A DNA stretch of 64,000 nucleotides from assembly GCA_963971405.1 (NCBI GenBank), contig OZ020490.1, positions 2,294,001 to 2,358,000 of the forward strand, in the 5' to 3' direction. A model generated the notes under the pieces. That model was given only the letters and a program-made list of their open reading frames with translations. It did not search any database and was not told the origin of the DNA. Every line of letters begins with the position of its first letter. Position 1 is the first letter of the stretch. This document shows positions 53,240-63,439 of the stretch, piece after piece. The translations under genes were made by a program, and so were the position numbers. This DNA comes from Psococerastis gibbosa. Its lineage: Eukaryota > Arthropoda > Insecta > Psocodea > Psocidae.

Positions 53240-53694
53240 AACTCAATTTGTAGGTTAGGTGTCGGGATAAACGAAAATCAAACTGGTAGCGATGGTAGCG
53301 CATTGTAAAACATGTCCAATGTAAAACATTCCAAAATCACACACAACACACACGCAGCACCAACTATATAAACGAAAATTAAAATGGTAGTGATGGTAGC
53401 GCCAACTGTCGGGATAAACGAAAATTAAAATGGTAGCGGAGTCTGCCGCTAGATGTCGGTTGATGTCGGTCGGCCGGATCCAATGTAAAATATTCCAAAA
53501 TCAACAACTACTTAAACTACTAAAATTAATTATAAAAACATTCTCCAGTGGACCAGATTGTTAACTTAAACCATCCTCGAATCTCCTTGAACACACACAA
53601 AAAAAAAAAAATCATCATAATCGGTCCAGTCATTTGAGAGGAGGCCCCTGACATACACGCGGTCAGTCGAAATATATATATTAAGATAATATAT
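53240..53694 (+). mobile_element. LINE 3' end with ATATATAAGATA tail
   Basis: AATCGGTCCAGTCATTTGAGAGG...CATACACGCGG...ATATATATATTAAGATA is the usual 3' end of an insect LINE. Upstream, TCGGGATAAACGAAAAT(C/T)AAA and GGTAGCGATGGTAGCGC recur two or three times between 53,260 and 53,440. Confidence 0.6.
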
Positions 53695-53789
53695 GTATAA
53701 ACACTAACATTAAATTTAAGTTTGGTTGAAGAGGTAACCTCGCTTTAACCGAAATTAGTGAACCTAGCCCTGAAAAAAACCCCCTTGAT

Positions 53790-54225
53790 TTTTCCGACTT
53801 TATTGGAATTGTTTCCGTATGAATTTTGGCCGTTGACAAACTGGTAAACGTCCTTGATGTCAACCCACACCGGCTACAGTCGGCAATGGGCAAGCTGAGA
53901 CGTGCTTTGCATTGACACAATGTAATAGGCGTTAGCGTAACCAAGTTTGTCTATGGGTCTGGCTTATGTAGGTATTACAATGACTTGTATCAGTGAAATC
54001 ATGTTTACGCATGTTGCATTGTGTCAATCATTTAAGCTTGCCTCAGCTTGTCAATTATCGCTTGTAACTGGTGTGGGTTGACATATCGAGAACGTGCATC
54101 AGTTTGCCAATGGCCAAATATTAGTACTGAAGCAATTCCTATAGTAAAAATCCATGGGGTCGTTGGCGGTGGGCGACGTTCAATGGGCCGCTGTAAGTAG
54201 GCCTACTTCTATAAAAACCCTATAA
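53790..54225. repeat. Two family 3 copies in inverted orientation
   Basis: 53,790-53,945 is plus and 54,005-54,225 is minus, separated by about 60 bp, so a transcript could form a ~150 bp imperfect hairpin. The blocks are those listed for 20,693. Confidence 0.75.
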
Positions 54226-54284
54226 ATAGTTCTCTGAACTGAAATAATTTTTTTTCGGATGGACTACTTTTCTATAGCAATAAT

Positions 54285-54510
54285 AATAAAAAAATAATGT
54301 GGCAAAATGGCCTCCTCTGATTGGGGCACTTCCTTCAAGTAGCGCCCATGATTAAGTTATGATTTCATTCATTTTACGACGAAATAGTAGTTGGCTTTGA
54401 TGATCTTCTAAATTATAATGAAGTCGACATTAAAATTAAAAACTGTTGGACTACTTGCTTATCATGTGGGCGGAGATTATCAACTAAAATTACTGTTAAT
54501 TATTAAAATA
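54285..54510 (+). repeat. Dispersed repeat, copy 2 (pair with 52,145)
   Basis: GGCAAAATGGCCTCCTCTGATTGGGG...CGCCCATGATTAAG...ACGACGAAATAGTAGTTGG. Unclassified. Confidence 0.65.
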
Positions 54511-55194
54511 TTTATGGTGGGGTAGAATCCTCTATCCAATTCAAAAAATCAACAATCAGAGCGAGGGTTCTCGATAAGTTAATCATGGGCGGTAAAATCG
54601 GGAATTGACAACCCAATCACAGCTGGCCTTCAGCTATAGGCTGGATGGCCAATCATGCATGCAGTATTGGTATAAATTGTGTAACAATTAATCCATATTG
54701 TAAACTGTTATTTTTCGAGGAATATATTTTACTTTACTTTACTATATGAAAATTGTCGATTGTGCCGCAATAAAACAAACTTCTTACTGTACAAAAGCCG
54801 ATTAATTAGATGAACTGTTTACAAGTGTCTGTAGGGTATTTTATCAGTCGACGGGACGTGGAAAAGTTACCGTGAGAATTTCTATAGGAGTTAGAGCTAA
54901 CCGCAGAAACCCCATGTCCCCTATAGTGTACAAACTAACCGACATCTTACTTAAATGTCACCAGCACACTTCTGTTAACTGACAGTTTGCGGTGGCTGCA
55001 TTTACACTTGGAATTCTGTCTGTTTGGGGTGTTTCTGCGGTCTTACCTGTAGGCTTAGCATCAGTAAATTTGTTACATTTGTTAAACAGGAAATAAACTA
55101 TTTTATTGCATCATTAAATTTGTCACATTTATTAAACATAGGAAATAAACTATTTTATTGCATCAATTTTTCGTGTCTCTCAACTTCTATAAAA
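54511..55194. other. No gene; short duplication
   Basis: AAATTTGT(T/C)ACATTT(G/A)TTAAAC plus GGAAATAAACTATTTTATTGCATCA is duplicated at about 55,066-55,113 and 55,116-55,165. The ORF across it is not gene-like. Confidence 0.45.
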
Positions 55195-55310
55195 ATAACC
55201 GGTACGAGTGAACCCGTGCTTCCCTATTTATCAGTATACAGTAGGTACTGAGATAGATAATGTAATTACATGGTAAACAATTGTCCTAGGGTTAAATGTC
55301 GGTTGCCTCG
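55195..55310 (-). mobile_element. Helentron-like right-end fragment, diverged
   Basis: AACCGGTACGAGTGAACCCGTGC...TATTTATCAG...ATGGTAAACAATTGTCCTAGGGTTAAAT is the family's right end in reverse with many substitutions. Confidence 0.65.
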
Positions 55311-55357
55311 ACTTTCCCTATCCCAAAGCAATGAATTTATAAATTAATCGAATTTCA

Positions 55358-55650
55358 GCGTTTGTTAGTCTGTTTCATAATCAGAGGGATGCTAAGGACA
55401 GACTTCTTCACCTCAGGGAGAAGGGGAGTTGACTCACAGGGTGGACCTCCTGATTATAGTGATTCCTAACCCCTTAAGGTCAAACAATTAATTCGGAGGT
55501 GACCAGGACTCGCACGCACTTGGACTGACTTGTATAGTCTCAGCGCGTTATCATGTCCCACCATGTTCCCATGCCAACACTGTGCACACTACCAAGTTTC
55601 CTACAGTTTGGAACAAACTCTTTTCTGGTGGATTTAACTTGGTGTAGCCT
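55358..55650 (-). mobile_element. 5S-type SINE, near full length
   Basis: Reverse copy: the body at 55,385-55,520 (GGGTGGACCTCCTGATTATAG; CGGAGGTGACCAGGACTCG), then the 5S-like part (GGGACATGATAACGCGCTGAG and CTTGGTAGTGTGCACAG as complements), ending near 55,650. Confidence 0.82.
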
Positions 55651-55726
55651 TAGACAGGTTACTGCAAAGTCAGATTCCAACAAGAAGCATTGTGTTTACA
55701 CAAGCTATGTCATGACATGTAGTATG

Positions 55727-55865
55727 TACATTTTCTTGCCATGCTTCGGAGGGCATGTAAAGGAGGCGGCCTCGGGCCTTCCTAGTTGAGTGTAAGAGAG
55801 GACTTTATAGCCCTAACTCCGCTAGGTTGGCTTAGTAATAAAACCAAGAAGTCAATATTTATTTA
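55727..55865 (+). mobile_element. tRNA-derived SINE, 3' part
   Basis: TTGCCATGCTTCGGAGGGCATG to GTCAATATTTATTTATT. The tRNA-like head is absent. Confidence 0.8.
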
Positions 55866-56228
55866 TTTAGCTATGCCTTGTATTATTACCTTATCTTACT
55901 CAAAATTCACCATTAGTCAAATATCACATTTGGTCTGCACTTGATGGGCACCCCGCCGCACTGCATGATGGTAAATTAGGTATTGTTCAAGCTCAACTCC
56001 ATTACCTATAGGGGTGCCCTTTTCACCCCCGAACAATCAGATTATTATTGAAAGGAAGGACGGGCAGGGAGGGGGGGGGGGCAACCTAGGGGTGGCAAAA
56101 CAATAGAAGGGAACGGGATCAGGGAAGCGCCATGCAATTTTACACCTCATTTTGCTTCAATACTGCAATATTACGAGCCAGTGGGGGAATCTTCTTTCGA
56201 GAGCGAGACAATAACGTTGGTGGTTGTT

Positions 56229-56848
56229 GGTCTTCACCGTGTTGGTGTTATCGAGTTAGATGTGCTATCCAAGTTAACACACAATCGAGAGTGGACTTCG
56301 GGAGTGAGTTATCATGCTATATCGAAACTATAGGGGTCTACACAGTGTTCGTGTTGTCGAGTTAGATGTGCTATCCAAGTTAACACACAATCGAGAGTGG
56401 ACTTCGGGAGTGAGTTGTCATGCTATATCGACAGAGTAAACAACGTGGTAGTAGTCAGACGTTCGTGGCACGGGTTTAAAGAAAGAAAGAAAGAAAGAAC
56501 TCTATTCTAGTGCCACATTTGTTTATATTTTTTGGTCATTTTGGTTATTATAATTTTTAGTATTTACGGTAATTGCTTTTGACATACAGTAATAATAATA
56601 TATACTGTAATAGATAATACAAATAAATTTAAATACTACAAAATTTTAAACGCGTGTTTCAAGTCAATCGACAAAAACAAAGATGGCAAAGATCGCAGCG
56701 CTAGCTAAATAACACGTTAACCAACTTGAAAGCGCGTTTAGGATATCACGCTGGTTAGCTTGGTTATCGGGTTATCGGTGTGTTAACTTAACTTGATATA
56801 ACACACTTAACTAGGCATAACTCGATAACACGAACACTGTGAAGACCC
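56229..56848. mobile_element. TIR element with duplicated left end
   Basis: The right end, TAACTCGATAACACGAACACTGTGAAGACCC, is the complement of the left end at 56,334 (GGGTCTACACAGTGTTCG...). A second left end lies at 56,229 (GGTCTTCACCGTGTTGG). The first ~95 bp of the element are thus tandemly repeated, including GATGTGCTATCCAAGTTAAC and GAGAGTGGACTTCGGGAG. The core element is 56,334-56,848. (AAAG)n lies near 56,479. Confidence 0.75.
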
Positions 56849-57894
56849 GTACTATTCCTTATCCCTGTTTAGTTAGGGTGGATTCTAATATGGTCCCTAC
56901 AACCCTATTGTTCACTTTATGTACCCAATTGCCGACATTCGCCTCTATATCAAATGCCTGATTCGACAAACTCTCAACGTCCCCATAACTTATATCAATC
57001 CGTGTTTTATTGTGAGCTATTGCTCCGTTTTTATTTTTTACCAAATATATGACATGTTTCTTACTCAACTATTATTTTGATTTTCGACAATATTGGTTGG
57101 GTCTCGTTTTACGTTTTACTGCGCCTTCTCCTCATGCAGGGTCGGCGGCACGACAGCAGCGTTTCCACACAGTCCTGTTGTGTGCTTCCTCGGTGGAGAG
57201 CCCCAAACTTGTCATATCTTCGGCGATCTTTCTTCTCAGTGTAACTTTCGGCCTACCTGGTGGTCTTCTTCCTTGTATCTCCAGTTTCATTGCTTATTTT
57301 TGTCATTATTTTAGCAGTTTACCATTTTTGTTGTTATCATTTTCCATGAAACTGATTATTCGTAACAGTTCTGTCGCCTATCAGTTTCACAGAAAACCCC
57401 GGCTGCACCAAAACTAAAGAAAAACATCCTCGTAGTACTATGTATGAAATAGCCCTCTGCCAATTGAACAGATCAAATCGTTGTAACTTTAATATTAAAT
57501 TATATTAAAATTAAAAACTAACCTACTTTGGGATGTTCCAGGGTGGCTGGCCAATATCTACTGTCAGCTTTTTATTTAAGTTACTGTTGGAGCGTAAGTT
57601 TCATACATTAAACATTGAGTTAATGCAGTAATGTACATGTACAATACATGTATAAAAGATTGTATTATCTCGGTAAAGAGGTCCCCACAGGGCACTGGGT
57701 AACCTGCAATGCGACAACATTGAAAATAAGGGCACCTATGAATAATAAAACATGCACAGGGTGTCAAATAAATAGGTAGTGACTTTTCTAGCTGCATTTA
57801 TAGACCAGTTTAATAGAGTTTTTCCCCCCACATCAAAATTCACCATTATAAGTGAGAAAATGAATGAATGAAAAAGTATTTTGTCAAAAAATCG
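56849..57894. other. No gene recognised
   Basis: ORFs at 57,049-57,417 and 57,093-57,314 overlap in different frames and show no domain. ATGAAATA(G/T)CCTCTGCCA near 57,444 recurs near 21,880, a small unclassified repeat. Confidence 0.35.
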
Positions 57895-58045
57895 ACGACC
57901 TCATTGGGGGGGGGGGGGTTAGTTGTGGGTCATAATAGAACATACAAGTGTAACGATTACATAGCGTAATAAATTAACGTACAACAGATTTAATAAATTT
58001 CGGGGGGGGGGGGGCAGTTACCCCCTCTCCCCCTGTATTTGTCCA
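57895..58045. mobile_element. hAT-like MITE remnant (relative of 16,270)
   Basis: G-run, GTTGTGGGTCATAATAGAACA, TAATAAATTAAC, ACAACAGATTT, G-run, CAGTTACCCCC...CCTGTAT occur in the same order as 16,300-16,425. Outer ends are degraded. Confidence 0.6.
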
Positions 58046-58180
58046 TGGGACTGACAGACATTTAGTAAAAACCACCTTTTTGGTTCCTGGGACCTGGAAA
58101 AGTGGAAATCCGTTGAAATCGAAAATTTCGACCATCACTTACGTAAAGCTTTCCTTGTACTAACGTTTAAATAGGAGAAC
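58046..58180 (-). mobile_element. Helentron-like terminal fragment
   Basis: Covers the left ~130 bp of the family in reverse (CAGACATTTAGTAAAAACCAC...AAATCCGTTGAAATC...AAAGCTTTCCTTG). Confidence 0.75.
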
Positions 58181-58644
58181 AAAAATATAACGTTGCCATG
58201 AAATGTGTAGTGTCAAAATGCTCATGGTAGACTGTTGCATGTTTACTTAAGGGTTTACGTGACCTAGAAATGTGCAGTATTGAGTATTCGCCACGCGTCT
58301 GATCGCGTTTCATGCTGCTGTTCTGCTTTTTTAATGTTTGAAGTGTTTTTTGAAAGGGTTATTTAAAAGGGTTTCAATTAAAACCCGTAAAGGGGTGTTG
58401 CAGCCTTTCGTTTGAAGGTTATCGTCTGCTGTTAAAAATGTCACTTTGTTTACGACTGTTTTATTAACATTCTTTGCCCTGCTTTGGGTAACTGTTTTTG
58501 TTTTTATGTATTTTCTGTGGAGTATTGTGGTAACCCTGCGAATGGTGTATCCATTTGACAACCTTTGCCATTTCATTTGACATTTCCCCTTACGTTTCAC
58601 CAATATCGGCCTTACTGAGCTTATGGCTGGGCGCCATCGATTTC

Positions 58645-58915
58645 TACATTTTTATATATGAGGAGGCTGTTTACAAACATGGCCAACTCCATGTTGTAGA
58701 ATTTTTCAGGAGAGTGGATTTTCTGTTGAAAATTGCATTAAGTTTATAGCTAACCATAGACTTCTCAGAGCTTCTGTGCGCAATCTGGCTGCATTTGTCA
58801 CTTTATTTTACAACGTGCAGGCGGACATTAATATTTTCTGCAAGGTCGGATCAAAACCCCATTTTGTAAAAAAGTGGAGTTGGCCACGTTTGTAACCAAG
58901 CTCCTCATATCTTAT
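58645..58915. mobile_element. Inverted-repeat element (ATATGAGGAG type)
   Basis: ATATGAGGAGGCTGTTTACAAACATGGCCAACTCC pairs with GGAGTTGGCCACGTTTGTAACCAAGCTCCTCATAT, about 35-45 bp arms around a ~180 bp centre. Its right edge touches the SINE at 58,917. Confidence 0.75.
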
Positions 58916-58916
58916 A

Positions 58917-59111
58917 GCCGGCCGCCTTACCAAGTTGCATCCAGCGGACCAGAGCAGGTTCAAAGATGCAGATAACTTGGTAGTGTGCACAGTGCCGGTA
59001 GGGAAACATGGTAGGACTTGTCCTGGTCACCCCCGAAATAATCGTGTGACTTCACTGTGTTTCCCAAGTGGTTCGGAATCCACTATAATGAGGAGGTCCC
59101 CTGTCCTATGG
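58917..59111 (+). mobile_element. 5S-type SINE, 3'-shortened subfamily
   Basis: Head GCCGGCCGCCTTACCAAG. It runs to GAGGAGGTCCC, then diverges to CTGTCCTATGGGCCC as in 48,960. Confidence 0.8.
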
Positions 59112-59272
59112 GCCCACACCGTGGCCTGGGACTGTCCAACCATACTACTACTATATATCTTATGCCATCGAATTTAGTGATGCGGCAGCCTGTTGGACGG
59201 ACTTGGAGGACGTAGCAGCAGCTACAACTCGCGAAGAATAGTGTCATACCGGTGTTAGAGTGAATACGTCCA

Positions 59273-59485
59273 GGGCATGTGGATTAATGGTACAGACTCC
59301 GACTTTCACCTGGAAGGTTGTTGGTTCGAGTCCCACACTTACTACATTTTCTAGCCATACTTCGAAGGGCATGTAAAGCTGGTGGTTCTTCCTAGTTAAG
59401 TGTAAGTGATGGCTATAGTAAAGGCTGTGTAGGCCTAATTCCGCTATATCTGCTTAGTAATGTAACAAAAGTCAATATTTAATTA
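59273..59485 (+). mobile_element. tRNA-derived SINE copy
   Basis: A-box-like TTAATGGTACAGACTC, B box GGTTCGAGTCCC, body TTCGAAGGGCATGTAAAGC, and an AT-rich tail to about 59,485. It lies just upstream of the calcineurin exon. Confidence 0.82.
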
Positions 59486-59601
59486 TTTATTACGTGCCGA
59501 GCGCACCTGCGGGATGCGTTATTGGCCCTTTTTGGGCAACAATGTCGTAGCATAATAATTGCCAATTAAAACTAACCGTATTTTCCTTCTTTTTGTTGCA
59601 G

Positions 59602-59805
59602 GTGTACCTTTTCCTCCTAGTCATAAGTTAACAATAAATGAAGTGTTCGACACACGGACGGGCAAACCGAAGCCCGAAGTTCTCAAGGAACACTTCATCC
59701 TGGAGGGGAGGATAGACGAGCCTGCGGCCCTTAGGATAATCAATGACGGGGCGACGTTGCTGCGCTCCGAGCGGACTATGATAGATATAGAGGCACCTGT
59801 AACAG
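59602..59805 (+). CDS. CanA: Calcineurin A (PP2B catalytic subunit), internal exon
   Basis: The 204 nt exon has a strong pyrimidine tract and acceptor (TTTTTGTTGCAG|GT) and donor ACAG|GTAAGC. It encodes 67 full codons from [10 protein letters not shown] through [14 protein letters not shown] to DIEAPVT, the N-terminal part of the phosphatase domain just before the CGDIHGQ metal-binding motif. It begins with two bases of a split codon and ends with one, matching what I recall of the vertebrate gene (after ...DAPVT|V). Calcineurin A with regulatory subunit B dephosphorylates targets in response to calcium-calmodulin in the cytosol. The preceding exon (ending in a short (D/E)RVV segment) and the following exons are not recognisable in this window; introns are therefore long. 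The ORF open upstream to 59,559 is read-through into the intron. Confidence 0.95.
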
Positions 59806-60179
59806 GTAAGCCAAGTATTAATAAGTATGAAAGTTGTGTTTGCGGTGATTGTGGCTATGCCGCGAGAGTTACACTTGTAATTTATAGACCAGGCTAAAGA
59901 TCTTGGGCGGGCCTTTTATTTGATATGCGACATGACACCATTTGTATTTTAAAATTTGGCGATAAACTGGCCATTTGAGCCTCCGAAAAAGGAAATTAAG
60001 AATAACTGGGCAAAGCTCATGAGATATGGCTTTCGCTGCCTTCTACTTGTGAAACCGATGGTACCCGTAACCTACAAGTGGTCCTGATATTAGTGCCAAT
60101 ATGGAATTTGTCGTAACCTTCCGATATGTTTGAGAAAAATCCACTATAACTCGTCCACCATAATAACTCATACTGTATG

Positions 60180-60900
60180 TCTGTTTCAATTGTCGCAAAA
60201 TTAACTATTTGATATGCTTGAAAAAATCAGCCTCTGCCAGGTACCACCACCGTCATTCCTTGACTGACAAGCCAACCACATTACCCCATAACTCATCCAA
60301 TGTAACTAACTGACAAGTTAGTTTCAACTGTCGCAAAATTAACCATTTCATATGATTGAGAAAAATCTGCCACTGACTGGAACCACTACCGCCGCTTCGT
60401 ACCTTCACTGTCAAGCCAGCCACTTTACCCATTGACTTATCCAACATAACGGGTGAGTCAGTTTCAAGTGCCGCCAAATTAACCATTTGACGTGTTTGAG
60501 AAAACCAGGCTCCGAAACGACCACCATCGTACCTTGACTGTCAAGCCAGCCACTGGCACTTTACCCCTTGACTTATCCAACAAACCAACCACTTCACCCC
60601 ATAACTCATCCAACATAAGTGGCAAGTCTTGTTTCAATTGTCGCCAAATCAACCATCTGACATGTTTGAGAAAAACCAGGCTCCGAAACTACCACCATCA
60701 CACCTTGACTGTCAAACCAGCCACTTTACCCCTTGACTCATTCAACGTAACAGTTTCAAGTGTCGCAAAATTAACTATTTGACATGTTTGAGAAAAACTA
60801 GGCTCCAAAATGGCAACCTTCGCAGCTTGACTGACAAACCAACCACTTTACCCCATAACTCATCCAACATAACTCGCAAGTCTGTTTCAATTGTCACAAA
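60180..60900 (+). repeat. Intronic tandem array, ~120-170 bp unit, 5-6 copies
   Basis: AACCATTTGACGTGTTTGAG and variants recur at about 60,206, 60,342, 60,480, 60,650 and 60,770. Each is followed by A-rich and CCACCATCG..CCTTGACTG(T)CAAGCCAGCC, then TTACCCC and ACTCATCCAAC. Frames through it on both strands are open by repetition and are not genes. Confidence 0.9.
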
Positions 60901-61351
60901 CCTGGCAAACTTGAGAAATATTTTTCCCTCTCCCCGTTCTGACACGTAGCTCTGCATCTCAATTGGCTACCCTTCTCCCCTACCCGTACCACCCAACACG
61001 TAAATCCTTTTATATGAAACATCCCGTTCCGAATGGGGCTCTCGCAAATATTTTAGCATTATAATGTAATTTACATGTTTCCCTTATGGCCAAGTGTAGG
61101 TGCCGTACGTTGTAAGTATGCCATTTATGGGTTCAGTTGATTTATATGTGCCTTATACGGTGCAGAGGCCTTAGGTTCAAACACAGTGTTAAAGTGGTGT
61201 GTTTATGTTTTCTTGTGTTGTTTTTATATGGGCGTATTGCTTTGTGTTTTTTTTTCTTCTGGGATTTTATTGTAATGATGGGTTCGTTGGATTATATTTG
61301 AAATATGTGTGACTTTAATGGGATGTTAACTGTCAAGTTTCCTGTAATGGT
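60901..61351. other. Intron, nothing recognised
   Basis: Presumed calcineurin A intron. T/G-rich; no ORF. Confidence 0.4.
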
Positions 61352-61435
61352 AAGCTTGTCTCGGCTTGTCCATTATTGCTTGTGACTGTGTTGGGTTGGC
61401 ATCGAAGACTTGTACCCTCTTGCCAATGACCAGTA
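61352..61435 (-). repeat. Family 3 fragment
   Basis: AAGCTTGTCTCGGCTTGTCCATTATTGCTTG...CTTGCCAATGACCA. Confidence 0.65.
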
Positions 61436-61439
61436 GTAG

Positions 61440-62040
61440 TATAGAAAGGGCGGTTCTGGCACAAAATCCCAGCTATCCCATCTATCCCACCCCGTCGTGC
61501 TATCCCCCGCGGGTGGTCTATCTATTTTTGTGTGTTATCCCTCGTGGGTGGTCTGAGGTTCTGGCACAAATCCCACCCCCCGTCGAGCTATCCCATCTAT
61601 CCCACCCCGTCGTGCTATCCCCCGCGGGTGGTCTATCTATTTTTGCGTGTTGTCCCTCGTGGGTGGTCTGAGGTTCTGGCGCTTACCCCACCCCCTGTCG
61701 AGCTACCCATCTACCCCCCCCCCCCCGTCATGCTACCCCTCGTGGATGGTCTGAGGTTCTGGCGCTTATCCCCCCCCCCCATCGAGACCCGTGGGTGGTC
61801 TTTCTATGGCACTATGATTGTTTTTTTTTTTGTATAATTACTAATTTGTGAGACACAGAGTTATATTTTTTTTATTTTTTTTATTTTTTATTTTTTTTTT
61901 TAATGGTGTTAATTGAATTAAAACATTTCTTTCTTCTTCTTTCTTCTTCGTGGGTGGTCTTTGTACCCCGCCGTGCTTATCCCGTTGTCTATCTATCTCT
62001 GTACCAGGTGGGTGGTCTATGACGCACCCCCCCCCCTCCC
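61440..62040 (+). repeat. GTGGGTGGTCT minisatellite
   Basis: A compound array of CCCACCCCGTCG(T/A)GCTATCC, CGTGGGTGGTCT and GAGGTTCTGGC(A/G)C units, with one ~124 bp higher-order unit nearly exact (about 61,465-61,575 against 61,589-61,695). C runs and a T-rich stretch (61,867-61,903) break it up. The GGGTGGTC motif continues to 62,010 and reappears at 63,329, directly before the second leader block. Confidence 0.85.
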
Positions 62041-62072
62041 CGTACAGCGTACATCTAGAATGTTCCAAATGT

Positions 62073-62180
62073 GTCGTTACAAAAGGCATCGCCTTGGGTT
62101 GAGGAGCTTAGTTGAAGCCAAACCTTCATTCAAGACTCAAGTAATACCACTTTATAAGTAAAATTGTATAATCTTACAAC
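62073..62180 (+). promoter_or_regulatory. Shared leader block A
   Basis: GTCGTTACAAAAGGCATCGCCTTGGGTTGAGGAGC and the following TTAGTTGAA are almost identical to 63,338-63,381. Then AACCTTCATTC, TAATACCACTT and a divergent end lead to the ATG. AAGGC-ATC-GCCTT is a small hairpin. It probably holds the core promoter and 5'UTR; which base starts transcription is not visible. Confidence 0.7.
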
Positions 62181-62486
62181 ATGACATCTCTATTCAATAA
62201 AGTTAATGCCATCAACCAAGTAGCCGGGCCTACCATACCAATGCGAAAACTAGTGATTGGAGTTAAATACCTAATATTGAAAATAGTGCAAATCGAAAAA
62301 ACAGAATATGGACCAGCTGTAAAAGTCATACTGCGAGGATTGGAAAAAGAAGTCGTGGAATGTTTTGTGCCTCAACAATATCTGCCAGCCTTTCAACAAA
62401 GTGAAGTTACTCCAGGAGCTGAGATGTATCTTATCGTTTCAAGCCATCGGGGAAAAAATAGTGTCAACCTACAGATCATAGAATGA
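62181..62486 (+). CDS. Small conserved-looking protein, 101 aa, intronless
   Basis: The ATG is well placed (AACATG) 108 nt after the start of leader A. The protein has a beta-rich pattern with a TEYGPAV turn at 41-47, FVPQQYLPAF at 62-71 and a final beta segment ending in NLQIIE. No signal peptide or membrane segment. I do not recognise a named family. The strand-turn layout recalls small OB-fold-like proteins that recur in arthropod genomes next to mobile elements, but that is an impression. An uninterrupted frame, a shared leader with the zinc-finger gene downstream and TGA followed by AT-rich 3' sequence support a real gene or a recent copy. If functional, nucleic-acid binding is the first guess. 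Confidence 0.7.
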   Translation: MTSLFNKVNAINQVAGPTIPMRKLVIGVKYLILKIVQIEKTEYGPAVKVILRGLEKEVVECFVPQQYLPAFQQSEVTPGAEMYLIVSSHRGKNSVNLQIIE

Positions 62487-62754
62487 ATATTTCATGATGT
62501 ATTATTATTGTAAACTACAGAAATAATGTAAATATATGAATAATTTCTATATATATTTTGTTCTTGTTTTATTAATTTCATAACTAGTTTTAAGCTTACA
62601 GTTAGATGATGATGAGTATTAAAAACTAATGTTTGAAAGAAACAAGCTATTGCTTCAGTCATAATCGAGTACTTGAACGGTGAAGGGTTATCATAATCAT
62701 AGACTATGAAATGATGTAAATCAAATAATTAAACGAGTACATTAGCTAATTTTA
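62487..62754. other. 3' flank of the 101 aa gene
   Basis: AT-rich. TTTAATAAATC near 62,753 and other AATAAA-like strings could serve for polyadenylation. Confidence 0.35.
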
Positions 62755-63240
62755 ATAAATCTATCCGAAGCATAGGTTTATGGGAAGTATTGATTTGGTA
62801 AATAGTTAACCGTGTGCAGGTTCAAACCTGTTGTGAATCACCAGGTGCATATAACTCTGTACAGCCGTCTAATGGTTCAGACAAACAACACATTAATAAA
62901 TCTACCCCTCGCGGACAGTCCATTGTAAGCTAAAGTGATTTTTGTTTTCGTAAATCTATCCAACACTTAGGTTGAAGGGAAGTATTGATTTGGTAAACAA
63001 ATAACAGGGTGCAGGTTCAAACCTGTTGTGAATCACCAGGTGCATCCAACACTTAGGTTGAAGGGAAGTATTGATTTGGTAAACAGAGTGCAGGTTCAAA
63101 CCTGTTGTGAATCACCAGGTGCATATAACTCTGTACAGCCGACTTATGGCTCAAACAAACAAGCCATTAATAAGTCTACCCCTCGCTGACAGTCCATTGT
63201 AAGCTAAAGTGATTTTTGTTTTTGCATTAGTTGCAATCGA
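62755..63240 (+). repeat. Tandem repeats between the two intronless genes
   Basis: GAAGTATTGATTTGGTAAA plus GTGCAGGTTCAAACCTGTTG plus TGAATCACCAGGTGCAT occurs three times (about 62,788, 62,971 and 63,067). GACAGTCCATTGTAAGCTAAAGTGATTTTTG occurs twice (62,915 and 63,189). AGGTTCAAACCT is palindromic. Confidence 0.88.
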
Positions 63241-63337
63241 TCGTTAGAAAATGAATGGTGTCTTAACAACATATTATCCGCTTCGTGATGGACAATCTAT
63301 CCCTGTACCCTTACCGTCTATCCTTCATGGGTGGTCG

Positions 63338-63439
63338 TCGCTACAAAAGGCATCGCCTTGGGTTGAGGAGCTTAGTTGAAACCGAACCTTCATTCGCGTA
63401 ATACCACTTCAGTGTAGTGAATTTGTGTAATCGTACAGC
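63338..63439 (+). promoter_or_regulatory. Shared leader block B
   Basis: Homolog of leader A with the same distance and order of blocks. Here CCACTTCAGTGTAG contains TCAGT, an arthropod initiator-like string, about 30 nt before the ATG. Preceded by CATGGGTGGTC, the minisatellite motif. Confidence 0.7.

Noticed and set aside
57049-57417. 122-residue plus ORF, signal-peptide-like hydrophobic stretches
   Set aside because: Another frame overlaps it with similar length, there is no Kozak or splice context, and hydrophobicity arises from T-rich sequence.
60492-60782. 96-residue ORF in the intronic array
   Set aside because: Open only because a repeat unit without stops is iterated; codons repeat with the DNA unit.
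61366-61671. 101-residue ORF over the minisatellite
   Set aside because: Periodic protein (PSCYPPRVVYLF repeated) generated by the DNA repeat; a shifted frame is equally open.
60180-63240. CRISPR array
   Set aside because: Repeats are long, of unequal length and lack uniform unique spacers; the genome is eukaryotic with spliced genes.
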